Below, piece by piece: positions 26,006 to 33,749 of a stretch of 64,000 bases of DNA. Location: NCBI RefSeq assembly GCF_014196965.1, contig NZ_JACIEQ010000003.1:248001-312000 (forward strand), in the 5' to 3' direction. Position 1 is the first letter of the stretch. Each line of letters opens with the position of its first letter. Source of the stretch: Actibacterium naphthalenivorans. GTDB lineage: Bacteria > Pseudomonadota > Alphaproteobacteria > Rhodobacterales > Rhodobacteraceae. Both the position numbers and the translations under genes were made by a program. Under the pieces are notes generated by a model, which searched no databases, was not told the DNA's origin, and worked only from the letters and a program-made list of their open reading frames with translations.

Positions 26006-26182
26006 TTACCCCTTGCTGCAGGGGCACGGCCCCTTGCCAAGCCTGTAGCGCCCGCAGCGGGGGCACTTGGCCGGTTTCTTCATTGTCATCCCGCGCGCCC
26101 CGGCGCCCGGCATCCGCAGCCGCCCGAACATGGCAAGCACCAGCATCCCGATCAGAAACAGGCTGACAATCTTGATGATCAC
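26006..26182 (-). CDS. Small membrane-anchored zinc-ribbon protein (58 aa, GTG start)
   Basis: A short frame not obvious to length-limited gene finders. It begins at the GTG at 26182, 1 bp after the S49 peptidase stop (TAA at 26186-26184), and ends at TAA 26008-26006. The first ~20 residues (VIIKIVSLFLIGMLVLAMFG) form one membrane helix. A basic stretch follows, then the C-terminal ribbon KCPRCGRYRLGKGPCPCSKG with two Cys pairs (C40/C43 and C53/C55) able to bind zinc. Tight spacing to the peptidase and the cysteine pattern make it a real gene. I do not know its function. Confidence 0.75.
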   Translation of the reverse strand: MIIKIVSLFLIGMLVLAMFGRLRMPGAGARGMTMKKPAKCPRCGRYRLGKGPCPCSKG

Positions 26183-26183
26183 G

Positions 26184-26987
26184 TTACAGACCGAACCGGG
26201 CCCAATGGGCGCGTTCCTCTATCTCGTCGGCCAGTCCGCCCAGCATCTTCGCGCCGAGCCGCTGCAGAAGCGGCCGCCGCATGCCATAGGGCAGGAACCG
26301 CACCTTTTCGCCATAAAGCTCTTTCATCTTCGGCACCAGATGGCCAACCCCGTCGGCCAGCCCCAGATCGACCGCGCCGCGGCCCACCCAGATGTCGCCG
26401 TTGAACAGATCCGTCCCGGTGGCCAGCCGGACCCCACGCCGTGCCTGCACATGGGCGATGAACCCGTCGTGTATCTGCTGCTGAAGCTGTTTCAGCCGCG
26501 CGATATCGTCGGGCTTTTCGGGCTGGAACGGGTCCAGCATGCTCTTGGACCGTCCGGCGGTATAGACCCGCCGTTCGACCCCGTGCCGGGCGATGAAATC
26601 ATGAAACCCGAAGCCCGAGGAAATCACGCCGATCGACCCGACGATGGAATGTTCGTCCACCCAGATCTCATCCGCCGCCGCCGCTAGGTAATAGCCGCCA
26701 GAGGCCGCCACATCTTCGACGAAGGCATAGACGGGCAGCTCTTTCTCTTCGGCCAGTCGGCGCAGGCGCGCGGCGATCAGGGAGCTTTGCGCGGGCGAGC
26801 CGCCGGGGGAGTTGATGACCAGCGCCACGGCGTCGGGCCGGCCGCGCCGGAAGGCCCGTTCGACCATCGGCGCCAGGCCGAAATCGTTCAGCCCGCCGGG
26901 GGCACGCGCGCCCGCCGCGATCTGGCCGGCCAGACGCAGGACAGCGACCACGGGGTCGGATTTCACGAAGGGCAGCCAGCGTTTCAT
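26184..26987 (-). CDS. S49 family serine peptidase (SppA/SohB-like)
   Basis: A 267-residue protease of the signal-peptide-peptidase A family, one-domain form. The Ser-centred motif is VAASGGYYLAAAADEIW (nucleophile in the ASGGY segment). The preceding VINSPGGSPAQSSLIAARL is the oxyanion/substrate loop, and SIVGSIGVISSGFGF follows. The ATG at 26987 (MKRWLPFVKSDPVVAVLRL) is the natural start; a longer frame adds 45 residues without family likeness. No clear signal peptide or membrane helix is present. It heads a probable unit with the zinc-ribbon and antiporter genes. Confidence 0.85.
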   Translation of the reverse strand: MKRWLPFVKSDPVVAVLRLAGQIAAGARAPGGLNDFGLAPMVERAFRRGRPDAVALVINSPGGSPAQSSLIAARLRRLAEEKELPVYAFVEDVAASGGYYLAAAADEIWVDEHSIVGSIGVISSGFGFHDFIARHGVERRVYTAGRSKSMLDPFQPEKPDDIARLKQLQQQIHDGFIAHVQARRGVRLATGTDLFNGDIWVGRGAVDLGLADGVGHLVPKMKELYGEKVRFLPYGMRRPLLQRLGAKMLGGLADEIEERAHWARFGL

Positions 26988-27131
26988 AAGGTGGATGTAG
27001 AGGCCCCGCGCAGCGGGAACAAGGCGGCTTCGCCAATCGCGCCGCAATGTTGCGCCGCTGCCGCTGCCCATTTCATGCGGCGTGTCTGCGAAAGCCGTCC
27101 GCACAACGGGCAGATGCGGCAAGGACGAAGA

Positions 27132-27614
27132 TCAAAACCCGAACCGGTAACGCAGGCTCAGCTTTTCGACGCCGGGATTGAAACTGCCGGTGTCGCGGTT
27201 GGACTTGTGATCCGTCGCGATCGACAGGTCCGCCCCGTTCGGCAGGCGCATACCGATCCCCCCGAGGGTCCTGAACTCCAGCCCGGGCCCCAGTTCTATC
27301 CCTCCGGGCGACTGGTCGTAATATCCGGTCACGAGGCTCGCCTCGAAGAAATACCGGCTTGCAAACCGTCTGATCACCGCAGGGCCGATACCGGTCCAGA
27401 TATCGCCCTCGTCATCGGCGGTTATCGCGCCGGCGCGGGCGATGTCGAAACCGCCGACCCGCCAGAGCGGCGCGCTGTGCAGTTCCAGGTCAAGCGCCAG
27501 GGCACGGTATCCGCGCCGATTCTGGAAATCCTCTCGGGCGAGGCCGAAAATCAGCTCGCTCTGCCATGTTTCGGCTTCCATGCGTTTCGGTGCGAAAGGC
27601 GAAGATGTATCCAT
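27132..27614 (-). CDS. PagL-like lipid A 3-O-deacylase (acyloxyacyl hydrolase family), no visible signal peptide
   Basis: A 160-residue protein ending in a beta-barrel-like half: IELGPGLEFRTLGGIGMRL, SIATDHKSNRDTGSFNPG, VEKLSLRYRFGF. His136, Ser138 and Glu150 reproduce the spacing of the PagL triad (H-x-S, Glu 12 residues after Ser), and the terminal aromatic matches an outer-membrane protein. PagL removes the 3-linked acyl chain of lipid A. Oddly, the N terminus from the ATG at 27614 (MDTSSPFAPKRMEAETW) is hydrophilic and no export signal is visible upstream either. Either the start is misread, the gene is truncated, or export is unusual. Family confidence is moderate. Confidence 0.65.
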   Translation of the reverse strand: MDTSSPFAPKRMEAETWQSELIFGLAREDFQNRRGYRALALDLELHSAPLWRVGGFDIARAGAITADDEGDIWTGIGPAVIRRFASRYFFEASLVTGYYDQSPGGIELGPGLEFRTLGGIGMRLPNGADLSIATDHKSNRDTGSFNPGVEKLSLRYRFGF

Positions 27615-27661
27615 GCCGGCAAACGTGCAATCGCGAAAAGCCCGCGCCCTGGGCCGCCTGT

Positions 27662-28183
27662 TCAGGCCACCCGGCGCACCGGCCGGCTCAGCGCATCGAA
27701 CCAGCCGGTCAACGCGTCCTGGCACAGCGGCAATGGCGCGGCCAGCCCGCCGGTGAACTCCAGAAACGCCTCGAGGTTCAGCGCGTTGACACCGGTGATC
27801 ACCGGGATGTCGCGCATCAGGGCTTCGCCGATGAGTTCGCGAAACCCCCTGCCCTCTGCCTCATGCTTGCCGAACTTGTTCAGGATCAGGATGCCGGTCT
27901 CGTCGCTCAAACCCGCGGCCACCTCGGCGACCGCCTGTTCCAGCGCGGCAGCGTTCAGCCGGCAGCCTTTCGCGCCACGCCCGAGATATTGCGAAATGCG
28001 GATGACCGGCCCGTCCGGCAGCACCCTGACATCCATGTCGCAGGGCCCGTCGCCCTGCCTCTCGGTGTTGATCTGCACCACACCCGCAACCCGCGTGCCA
28101 CGGGCGGCGAGCCGGGCGGCGAACTGCGCCAGGGCACGGTCGGCCTCTCCTCTCTGGGTGGAGGTGATATAGGCTATGTTCAT
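27662..28183 (-). CDS. DUF2478 family protein, last gene of the iodate-reductase cluster
   Basis: A 173-residue cytosolic protein that I recognise as DUF2478, a family usually encoded next to molybdate transport or molybdoenzyme genes. It has a P-loop-like opening (MNIAYITSTQRGEADRALAQ), GVVQINTER, and GILILNKFGKHEAEGRGFRE, whose NKFGKxEAEG core is the family hallmark. The start is the ATG at 28183; an in-frame ATG at 28237 would run into the HEAT gene. It lies 50 bp after the HEAT-repeat gene on the same strand. A role in molybdenum handling for the adjacent oxidoreductase is inferred from context only. Confidence 0.75.
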   Translation of the reverse strand: MNIAYITSTQRGEADRALAQFAARLAARGTRVAGVVQINTERQGDGPCDMDVRVLPDGPVIRISQYLGRGAKGCRLNAAALEQAVAEVAAGLSDETGILILNKFGKHEAEGRGFRELIGEALMRDIPVITGVNALNLEAFLEFTGGLAAPLPLCQDALTGWFDALSRPVRRVA

Positions 28184-28233
28184 GATCTCGGGCTTTCTGT
28201 CTGGAGCCTCAGTTATGGCAAAATGGCCGGAGT

Positions 28234-30390
28234 TCAACCCGCCGGGCGTGATGCGGCGGGATCGCGGACGGCGGCAAAGGCCTCGAGCAGCACGAAAGCC
28301 TGCTTGCCGCCCAGCCCGCCCTCCAGCAGGCGCCCGGCCGCGCAGGCGTGCAGATCGGCCGACAGGCCGATGGCCCGGGCCAGCGTGTCGATATGATCCG
28401 AGGCCATCAGCGCATCGACAATGGTCTCCGCCCGGCCGCCGGCATCGCCCTGCGACAGGCGGTCAAGCGCCGCGTCGCGCACGATCCGGGCCGGATCGTT
28501 GAGAAAGGGCAGCAACGCATCCGCATCTTCGCCGCTATCGATACGCAGGGCGATGGCGCGGACAAGCGCATCCTCATCGCGCAGGCACAGGGCGCGCAAC
28601 TCCGGTTTCGGGTCGGGATCCGACAGCACCAGTTGCGCCGCCGCCGCCCGCACCACCGGCAGCGGATCGCGCAGGGCCACGCGCGCCGCCAGGGCCACGT
28701 CACCGCAAGGCACGGCATCCGTGTAGCGTTTGCGCATCGCCTCCCACGCCGCAGCGCGCAGCATGTCGTCTTCGGCCGTGGCCTGAACCATCAGCGCCGC
28801 CCCGATCCGGTCTGACGGAAGGTCCGCCGCGATCCCCATGGCGAGCCGCGCCAGATCATCCGCCACTGTCTCGGGGCCTTCGACGGCACGGCGCTTGCGG
28901 CGCTTGGGGGCGGTTTCCTCCGGCGTTTCCTCGGCGGCTTCGGGCGCGCCCGGCTGATACTGGATCGCCGCCAGCGTCGAGGCCATGGCCGCATCCGCGC
29001 CCTGCGCCCCGGCCTCGATGATGTCGCCGTCGGGCGAAATCCGGACCGATGGCGCCGGGCCCTCATCCATCCGCGAGGCGCCCAGATCGGTGGCCGGTTC
29101 CGGCGCATGGGCAACGGTCGCGGCGGTGGCGGGCAGCAAGCGTCCGGTCATCGCCTTGGCCAGCGCCGCTTCGGCGCCGACCTCCCCTTGGCCCGCGCGG
29201 CTGCGAAGCGCGGTCAGTGCGACCATGCGGATCTGCTGCGACGGGTTCGCCAGAAGCGCGATCAGCCGTCCGGTGGCATGCGGATCTTCCAGGCGCGCCA
29301 GCCCCTCTACCGCCGCGATCCGTGCCTCCAGCGGGCGGGTGGCGTCATCCGCCAGTTCGACCAGCGCCAGATCGGCCCGGTTCGGCGCCAGCCGGGCAAC
29401 CGACAGGGCCGCCGCCGCGGCCAGCGTGGCGCCGGCGCTGCGCAGCCATGCCAGCAGGTTGTCCACGAGCGCGGCGTGAAGCTCATGCTCCAGCGGCAAT
29501 TGCAGCCGGTCCAGCGCGGCCGCCTGAACCTTTTCGTCAGCGTCGGACAAGGCCGCGATCGCCAGTTCGGGCCGGCCGGCCGCGAACCGCAGAACGGCGG
29601 CGCGGCGCAGGCCGGCATCGGGATCTTTCAGCGCCAGGGCCGCCGCCCTGTCATCGCCCGCATCCAGCAAGGGCAACCCCAGCGCGCGCAGCGCGGCCAT
29701 GTCATCGCCCAGAATGTGATCCAGATGCGGCGCCAGCGCCTCGGCGCCGGTCGCGGCCAGCGCGGAAAGCGCCCGCTTGCGCCCCAGCCCCTCCTCCGTC
29801 TGGGCCACGGCCAGAAGCCAGGCGGCGCCTTCGCTGCCAAGCCGGGCCAGCGCGCCGAAAACGGGGGCGTCGAGGGTCTGGCCGAACTCGTCATCGCGGG
29901 CGGCGAGCATGTCTTGCACCGCATCCGCGATGCCAAGCCGGGCCAGCGCCTCTATCGCGGCGATCTGCACGTCGAGCCAATCGTCCCAGACGTCATCCTC
30001 ATCTTCCCACGCGACACGGTCGTCACAGCGGCTGGTCACAAGCGCGCGCAGCAGATCGACCGAGCCGCCATCCCCCAGCTCGGCCAGCAGGTGCACGGCG
30101 GCGACCTTGACCTCGCGCACCGGATCGCCCTGGAGCGAGCGCCGGATCGCCGGCGCATCCTCGGGCGCGGCGAAACGGAACAGCGCCTCCATCGCGTCGG
30201 AGCGCACATCGGGGTCTTCGTCGACCAGCGCATCCAGCAGCGCGGCACGGGCGCGTTCGTCGCCGGACGATTGCGCCGCCAGCGCCCGCACCGCGGCGGT
30301 GCGCAGCACGTCGTTCCCGGTGCCCAGATGATGCAAAAGCGCGGGCGTCAGGTCAGGCGCGGCGGGCCGGGGCGTGAGGCGTTGCAACAT
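28234..30390 (-). CDS. HEAT-repeat protein of the iodate-reductase cluster
   Basis: A 718-residue alpha-helical repeat protein. HEAT/PBS-lyase-like units recur throughout: VLRTAAVRALAAQSSGDERA, DEDPDVRSDAMEALFRFA, PVREVKVAAVHLLAELGD, QIRMVALTALRSRAGQG, LPVVRAAAAQLVLSDPD. A low-complexity hinge rich in Glu, Ala and Lys/Arg (about residues 460-530) splits two repeat blocks. There is no signal peptide, so it is cytosolic. The ATG at 30390 follows AAGGAA at a good distance. It sits 69 bp after idrA with a hairpin in the gap. Such scaffolds bind other proteins; a chaperone or assembly role for the Mo enzyme is possible but not shown. Confidence 0.8.
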   Translation of the reverse strand: MLQRLTPRPAAPDLTPALLHHLGTGNDVLRTAAVRALAAQSSGDERARAALLDALVDEDPDVRSDAMEALFRFAAPEDAPAIRRSLQGDPVREVKVAAVHLLAELGDGGSVDLLRALVTSRCDDRVAWEDEDDVWDDWLDVQIAAIEALARLGIADAVQDMLAARDDEFGQTLDAPVFGALARLGSEGAAWLLAVAQTEEGLGRKRALSALAATGAEALAPHLDHILGDDMAALRALGLPLLDAGDDRAAALALKDPDAGLRRAAVLRFAAGRPELAIAALSDADEKVQAAALDRLQLPLEHELHAALVDNLLAWLRSAGATLAAAAALSVARLAPNRADLALVELADDATRPLEARIAAVEGLARLEDPHATGRLIALLANPSQQIRMVALTALRSRAGQGEVGAEAALAKAMTGRLLPATAATVAHAPEPATDLGASRMDEGPAPSVRISPDGDIIEAGAQGADAAMASTLAAIQYQPGAPEAAEETPEETAPKRRKRRAVEGPETVADDLARLAMGIAADLPSDRIGAALMVQATAEDDMLRAAAWEAMRKRYTDAVPCGDVALAARVALRDPLPVVRAAAAQLVLSDPDPKPELRALCLRDEDALVRAIALRIDSGEDADALLPFLNDPARIVRDAALDRLSQGDAGGRAETIVDALMASDHIDTLARAIGLSADLHACAAGRLLEGGLGGKQAFVLLEAFAAVRDPAASRPAG

Positions 30391-30416
30391 GAAGTGTTCC
30401 TTTCCTGATGAAGGAA

Positions 30417-30443
30417 GCCCCGGCGGCATTGCACCACCGGGGC
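30417..30443 (-). terminator. Hairpin between idrA and the HEAT-repeat gene
   Basis: Arms 30417-30426 (GCCCCGGCGG) and 30434-30443 (CCACCGGGGC) pair at 9 of 10 positions around a 7-base loop, 17 bp after the idrA stop. No clear U-run follows on the minus strand, so it is more likely an attenuator or mRNA-stability element lowering expression of the HEAT and DUF2478 genes than a full terminator. Confidence 0.5.
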
Positions 30444-30459
30444 CGTTGGGCCATGCCGT

Positions 30460-33135
30460 TCAGGCGATATCGCGGCGGGCGAAAGACATGGAGCGGAACT
30501 GCTTTTTATACGGGCTCTCGCCCATGCGCCGCACCTGCCCCACGCCCATCTTGTAGTTGTAGTTGCCGCTGATCCAGTCGACGACCCGGCCCGACAGCGC
30601 GTTCGCCGGCTGCGCGGTGTGCAGGAAATCCATGTAGCCCATGTTCTCCTTCACCGCCGGGGTAACGATGGCCACCGCCGTGATCGAGGCGCGGGTCAGT
30701 TCGATATGGCCGTTCTTGAGCAGCTTGGCGAAATCGAAATCATCGCCCTCGACACCCACGATCGTATCGGTCTGCACCGGGATCCGGTCGGAGTAGACCT
30801 GCACATAGTCACCGCTTTCGATGCCGTGGGCCTCGGCAAAGCCGGGGTGCAGCTCGATCCAGTTCTCGGGCCAGCGCTGCACGATATAGGGACGGCGGCG
30901 ATCGTCATAGCCCGACTGCCAGCGCTCGTTGATGCGGCCCGAGGTGATCCAGATTTCACCCTCGCGCGGCTTGAGCCATTCCCAGTAGCTGGAAAACAGC
31001 CCCCATGGCGCCTTCTGCAGGTTGCACTTGCCGGTCTGGGTATTGAAATGCGTCAGCTTCTTGTTGAACACATTCGCCCCGCTCGGCCCGGTTTCGGGCA
31101 GCGTGCGCGTGGTGTCATGCAGGCGCTTGGTGCCCTGCAGGCTGCCATCCTCCAGCATCAGAACCGGGCCCTGAATGCCGTTGGTGCCGAACTCGCCCAG
31201 CTTTTCATGCAGGGTCTTGCCCTCGCGTCGCGCGGCCACCAGAACCATGTTGAAATCCTTGCGCGAGCCGCGCGAATGGCGCGCGCCCTCTTCCAGCACG
31301 TCGTTGGAGGTCTGCCAGTCGAAGCCTTCGAAGCCCATCTTGCGCGCAAGCTGGGCGATGATCCACCAATCCGGCTTCGCCTCGCCCGGCGCGTCGTAGA
31401 ATTTGGGATAGAGCCGCAGCCGGCGTTCGCCATTGGCGCGGGTAAAGGTCTCTTCGCCCCAGCCAGAGGCCGGAAAGACGATATCGGCGTAGCGCGCCCC
31501 GATCGGATCGACCAGATAGATATCCTGGTTCCACACCACCATGCCGCCGCTGTCGGCGCGCCGCTTCAGCGTATCGATGATGTCTTTCTTGTCAAAGCTC
31601 ATCACCTGATGCGGGTTGCGCGTGGTCAGTTCGTCGAACTTGGCCTGAAGCGATTGCGACCCGCACATCGCCTGCACCCATGTGGTGCCGATCACATGCG
31701 CCAGCCGCGTGTGGCCCCCCATCAGATAGCGGTCGGTATCCATCGCGCGGCGCCGGCGGCCGGGCAGCTTTTCCGGCGACTTGTTGCGCGGATAGCCGCC
31801 ACCGCGCAGGCCCCCCCGCTGGTGGCCACCGGCACGGCCGATCACCTGGCCCGGCCGCCCGCCCGCACCGACGATGATGCCGAGCGCGGAAATCGCGTTG
31901 GTGTTGCCGGTGTTGTTGGACCAGTAGAACCCCTTTTCGATCATGACCGAGGTCTTGGGCCGGGTGCCGTCGGCCTTGGGCTTGGCCATCCACTCGGCGG
32001 CGGTATAGATCTTCTGCACGTCGATCTGGGCGATCTCGGCGGCCTTTTCGGGCACCGCGTAATCCTGCGCCAGCAGCCATTCCTTCCAGTCTTCGAAACC
32101 GTCTGTCTGAAACATGCCCCAGGTCGTGCGCCACTGCCACGGCGTGTTGCGGGTGCCCTGGCCAAAGCCGGAAGACGACTCCCACTTGCTGTTGACCCAG
32201 TTCCTGATCCACGCGTCATCCTGCCAGCCGTTTTCGACGATCACCCGCGCGATGGCCAGAACCACCGGCAGGTCGGTGCCCGGCTGAATGTCGAGCAGCA
32301 GCCCGCCATTCTTCTCGGCAAAGGCCACGCCCGTGGTGCGCCGCGGCACCATGAAGATCGCCTTCTGCCCGCCCTGGATCGCGGGCATGATGAAATCGGT
32401 GAACAGGATCGTCTTGGTTTCGTAGGGATCGGTGCCGCAGATCAGCAGCGTATCCGCCTCGGCCCAGTCATCATAGGAAGGGCCGAAATTGTCGAAACCC
32501 GCATCGCGGAAGCCGGGGGTCGAGGTTACGTCTGACGGGGTGTCGTGGAAGGTGAAATTCGCCGTGCGCACGTGGCGCAGCGCGTATTTCGTGATGGCGT
32601 AGGTATTCTCCATGTAGCCATAGGAGAATGTCTTGACGTTATAGGCGTTGGTGCCGTGCTTTTCGAGCACGTGGTTGCCGACCTCGGCCGCGATATCCAG
32701 CGCGAAATCCCAGGTCACAGGCATCAGCACGCCGAACATGCGCACCATCGGTGATTTCAGCCGGTCGCGGGTGGGCGTCTGCGGGTTATAGACCTTCTGC
32801 GCGATGGCCCCGCCCCGGATCGACGAGTTACCGGTGTAGTTGACGAACTCGGTATCCTTGTCGGGGATGATCACCACATGGTGCGGCTCGCCGTTGTGCA
32901 GCACGATATTGTGCTGGTTCGGCGCGATCCACGGGCCCAGCGGGTTGACCGGGAAATCCTCGCCAAAGGCGTTCTGATCGGCCAGCGGGCCACCCTGGTG
33001 GCCGCCCCGCACCGGCCAGCGGTAAACCTTGTAGCCACAGGCCACGATGCAATAGTCGCAGGCGGTGGAGATCACATCGGCGTCGGGCGGCGGCAGCGGA
33101 ACGGTTTCTTCCGGAACGTAATACGGTGTGGACAT
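30460..33135 (-). CDS. idrA: Iodate reductase catalytic subunit (Mo-bis-MGD, arsenite-oxidase family)
   Basis: An 891-residue DMSO-reductase-family enzyme that would reduce iodate at a molybdenum centre in the periplasm. The N-terminal cluster motif C26-x2-C29-x3-C33 with Ser104 71 residues later is the 3Fe-4S pattern of arsenite oxidase AioA. The pocket R434-AGG-H438 is shared too. However, the AioA Glu expected 8 residues after the pocket His (H197) is Ser205, and the AioA signature EKGIIWGND reads EKGFYWSNN. Two di-heme peroxidase genes and a Rieske gene in the same operon match idrABP1P2. No own signal peptide is present; export on the Tat signal of IdrB is expected. AGGAGG of its ribosome site overlaps the idrB stop. 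Confidence 0.82.
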   Translation of the reverse strand: MSTPYYVPEETVPLPPPDADVISTACDYCIVACGYKVYRWPVRGGHQGGPLADQNAFGEDFPVNPLGPWIAPNQHNIVLHNGEPHHVVIIPDKDTEFVNYTGNSSIRGGAIAQKVYNPQTPTRDRLKSPMVRMFGVLMPVTWDFALDIAAEVGNHVLEKHGTNAYNVKTFSYGYMENTYAITKYALRHVRTANFTFHDTPSDVTSTPGFRDAGFDNFGPSYDDWAEADTLLICGTDPYETKTILFTDFIMPAIQGGQKAIFMVPRRTTGVAFAEKNGGLLLDIQPGTDLPVVLAIARVIVENGWQDDAWIRNWVNSKWESSSGFGQGTRNTPWQWRTTWGMFQTDGFEDWKEWLLAQDYAVPEKAAEIAQIDVQKIYTAAEWMAKPKADGTRPKTSVMIEKGFYWSNNTGNTNAISALGIIVGAGGRPGQVIGRAGGHQRGGLRGGGYPRNKSPEKLPGRRRRAMDTDRYLMGGHTRLAHVIGTTWVQAMCGSQSLQAKFDELTTRNPHQVMSFDKKDIIDTLKRRADSGGMVVWNQDIYLVDPIGARYADIVFPASGWGEETFTRANGERRLRLYPKFYDAPGEAKPDWWIIAQLARKMGFEGFDWQTSNDVLEEGARHSRGSRKDFNMVLVAARREGKTLHEKLGEFGTNGIQGPVLMLEDGSLQGTKRLHDTTRTLPETGPSGANVFNKKLTHFNTQTGKCNLQKAPWGLFSSYWEWLKPREGEIWITSGRINERWQSGYDDRRRPYIVQRWPENWIELHPGFAEAHGIESGDYVQVYSDRIPVQTDTIVGVEGDDFDFAKLLKNGHIELTRASITAVAIVTPAVKENMGYMDFLHTAQPANALSGRVVDWISGNYNYKMGVGQVRRMGESPYKKQFRSMSFARRDIA

Positions 33136-33147
33136 GTCGGTTCCTCC

Positions 33148-33735
33148 TCAGCCCTGCAGATTGTCAAAACGGCCGTAGATCAGCCCGAACATGCCGACGG
33201 CGTAGATATCGTCGCCATCAAGCTCCAGCAGCACCTGCGGCAGCGACTGATAGGCCTGCCCGGAGATGAAGATGCCATGGCGGGTCAGATCGAACGTCGT
33301 CAGGTGAAGCGGGCATGGGCCCAGCGCCTTGTCGGCGGCCTGGTAGGTGCCCTGCAGCGGCCCGCCCTGATGGGTGCAGGTGTAGTTGAAGGCCACCACA
33401 TCCTTTTCGGGGCCGATACCACCCCCGGCGGCCTTGCCCAGTTTCACGAGGATGGATTCCGCGTAGAGCCCCTCGTCGGGATAGGTGAAATCGAACGGTT
33501 CATCCTGCGCAAGTTCCGACAGTCTGGCGATGAACTTGCGCTCGTAGGTGGATATCACGGCGGGCGTCTGTGCCTGCGGCATGCCCGGCACCCCCACCAT
33601 CACCACGGTGGTGGCGATGCCGCTGGTCAGCAGGAACTGGCGGCGGTTCATCAGGCATTTGCGGGTGCCGGCCTGCGCGGCCTCGCCCTGGGCGCCGTTG
33701 ATGGCGGCGGCGATATTCGGATCGACTTTGGTCAT
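33148..33735 (-). CDS. idrB: Iodate reductase Rieske subunit
   Basis: A 195-residue AioB-like protein passing electrons to the Mo subunit. A twin-arginine signal (NRRQFLLTSG, residues 30-39) follows a 29-residue leader, so the folded heterodimer would be exported by Tat. The 2Fe-2S ligands are C120-T-H122 and C141-PL-H144 (CTHQGGPL, CPLHLTTFD). The extra cysteine pair that forms a disulfide in bc1-type Rieske proteins is replaced by Gly and Leu. I keep the ATG at 33735, which has GGAG 7 bp upstream; an ATG at 33651 starts right at the RR motif but lacks a ribosome site. It is 15 bp after the peroxidase gene and 12 bp before idrA. Confidence 0.85.
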   Translation of the reverse strand: MTKVDPNIAAAINGAQGEAAQAGTRKCLMNRRQFLLTSGIATTVVMVGVPGMPQAQTPAVISTYERKFIARLSELAQDEPFDFTYPDEGLYAESILVKLGKAAGGGIGPEKDVVAFNYTCTHQGGPLQGTYQAADKALGPCPLHLTTFDLTRHGIFISGQAYQSLPQVLLELDGDDIYAVGMFGLIYGRFDNLQG

Positions 33736-33749
33736 CTCCGGTCTCCTTT

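Noticed and set aside
30460-33735. Arsenite oxidase (aioA/aioB) as the identity of the Mo and Rieske genes
   Set aside because: The fold and cluster motifs fit, but two AioA signature sites differ, two di-heme peroxidases are in the operon, and no aioX, sigma-54-type aioR or arsenic-resistance gene is nearby. Iodate reductase explains all of this better.
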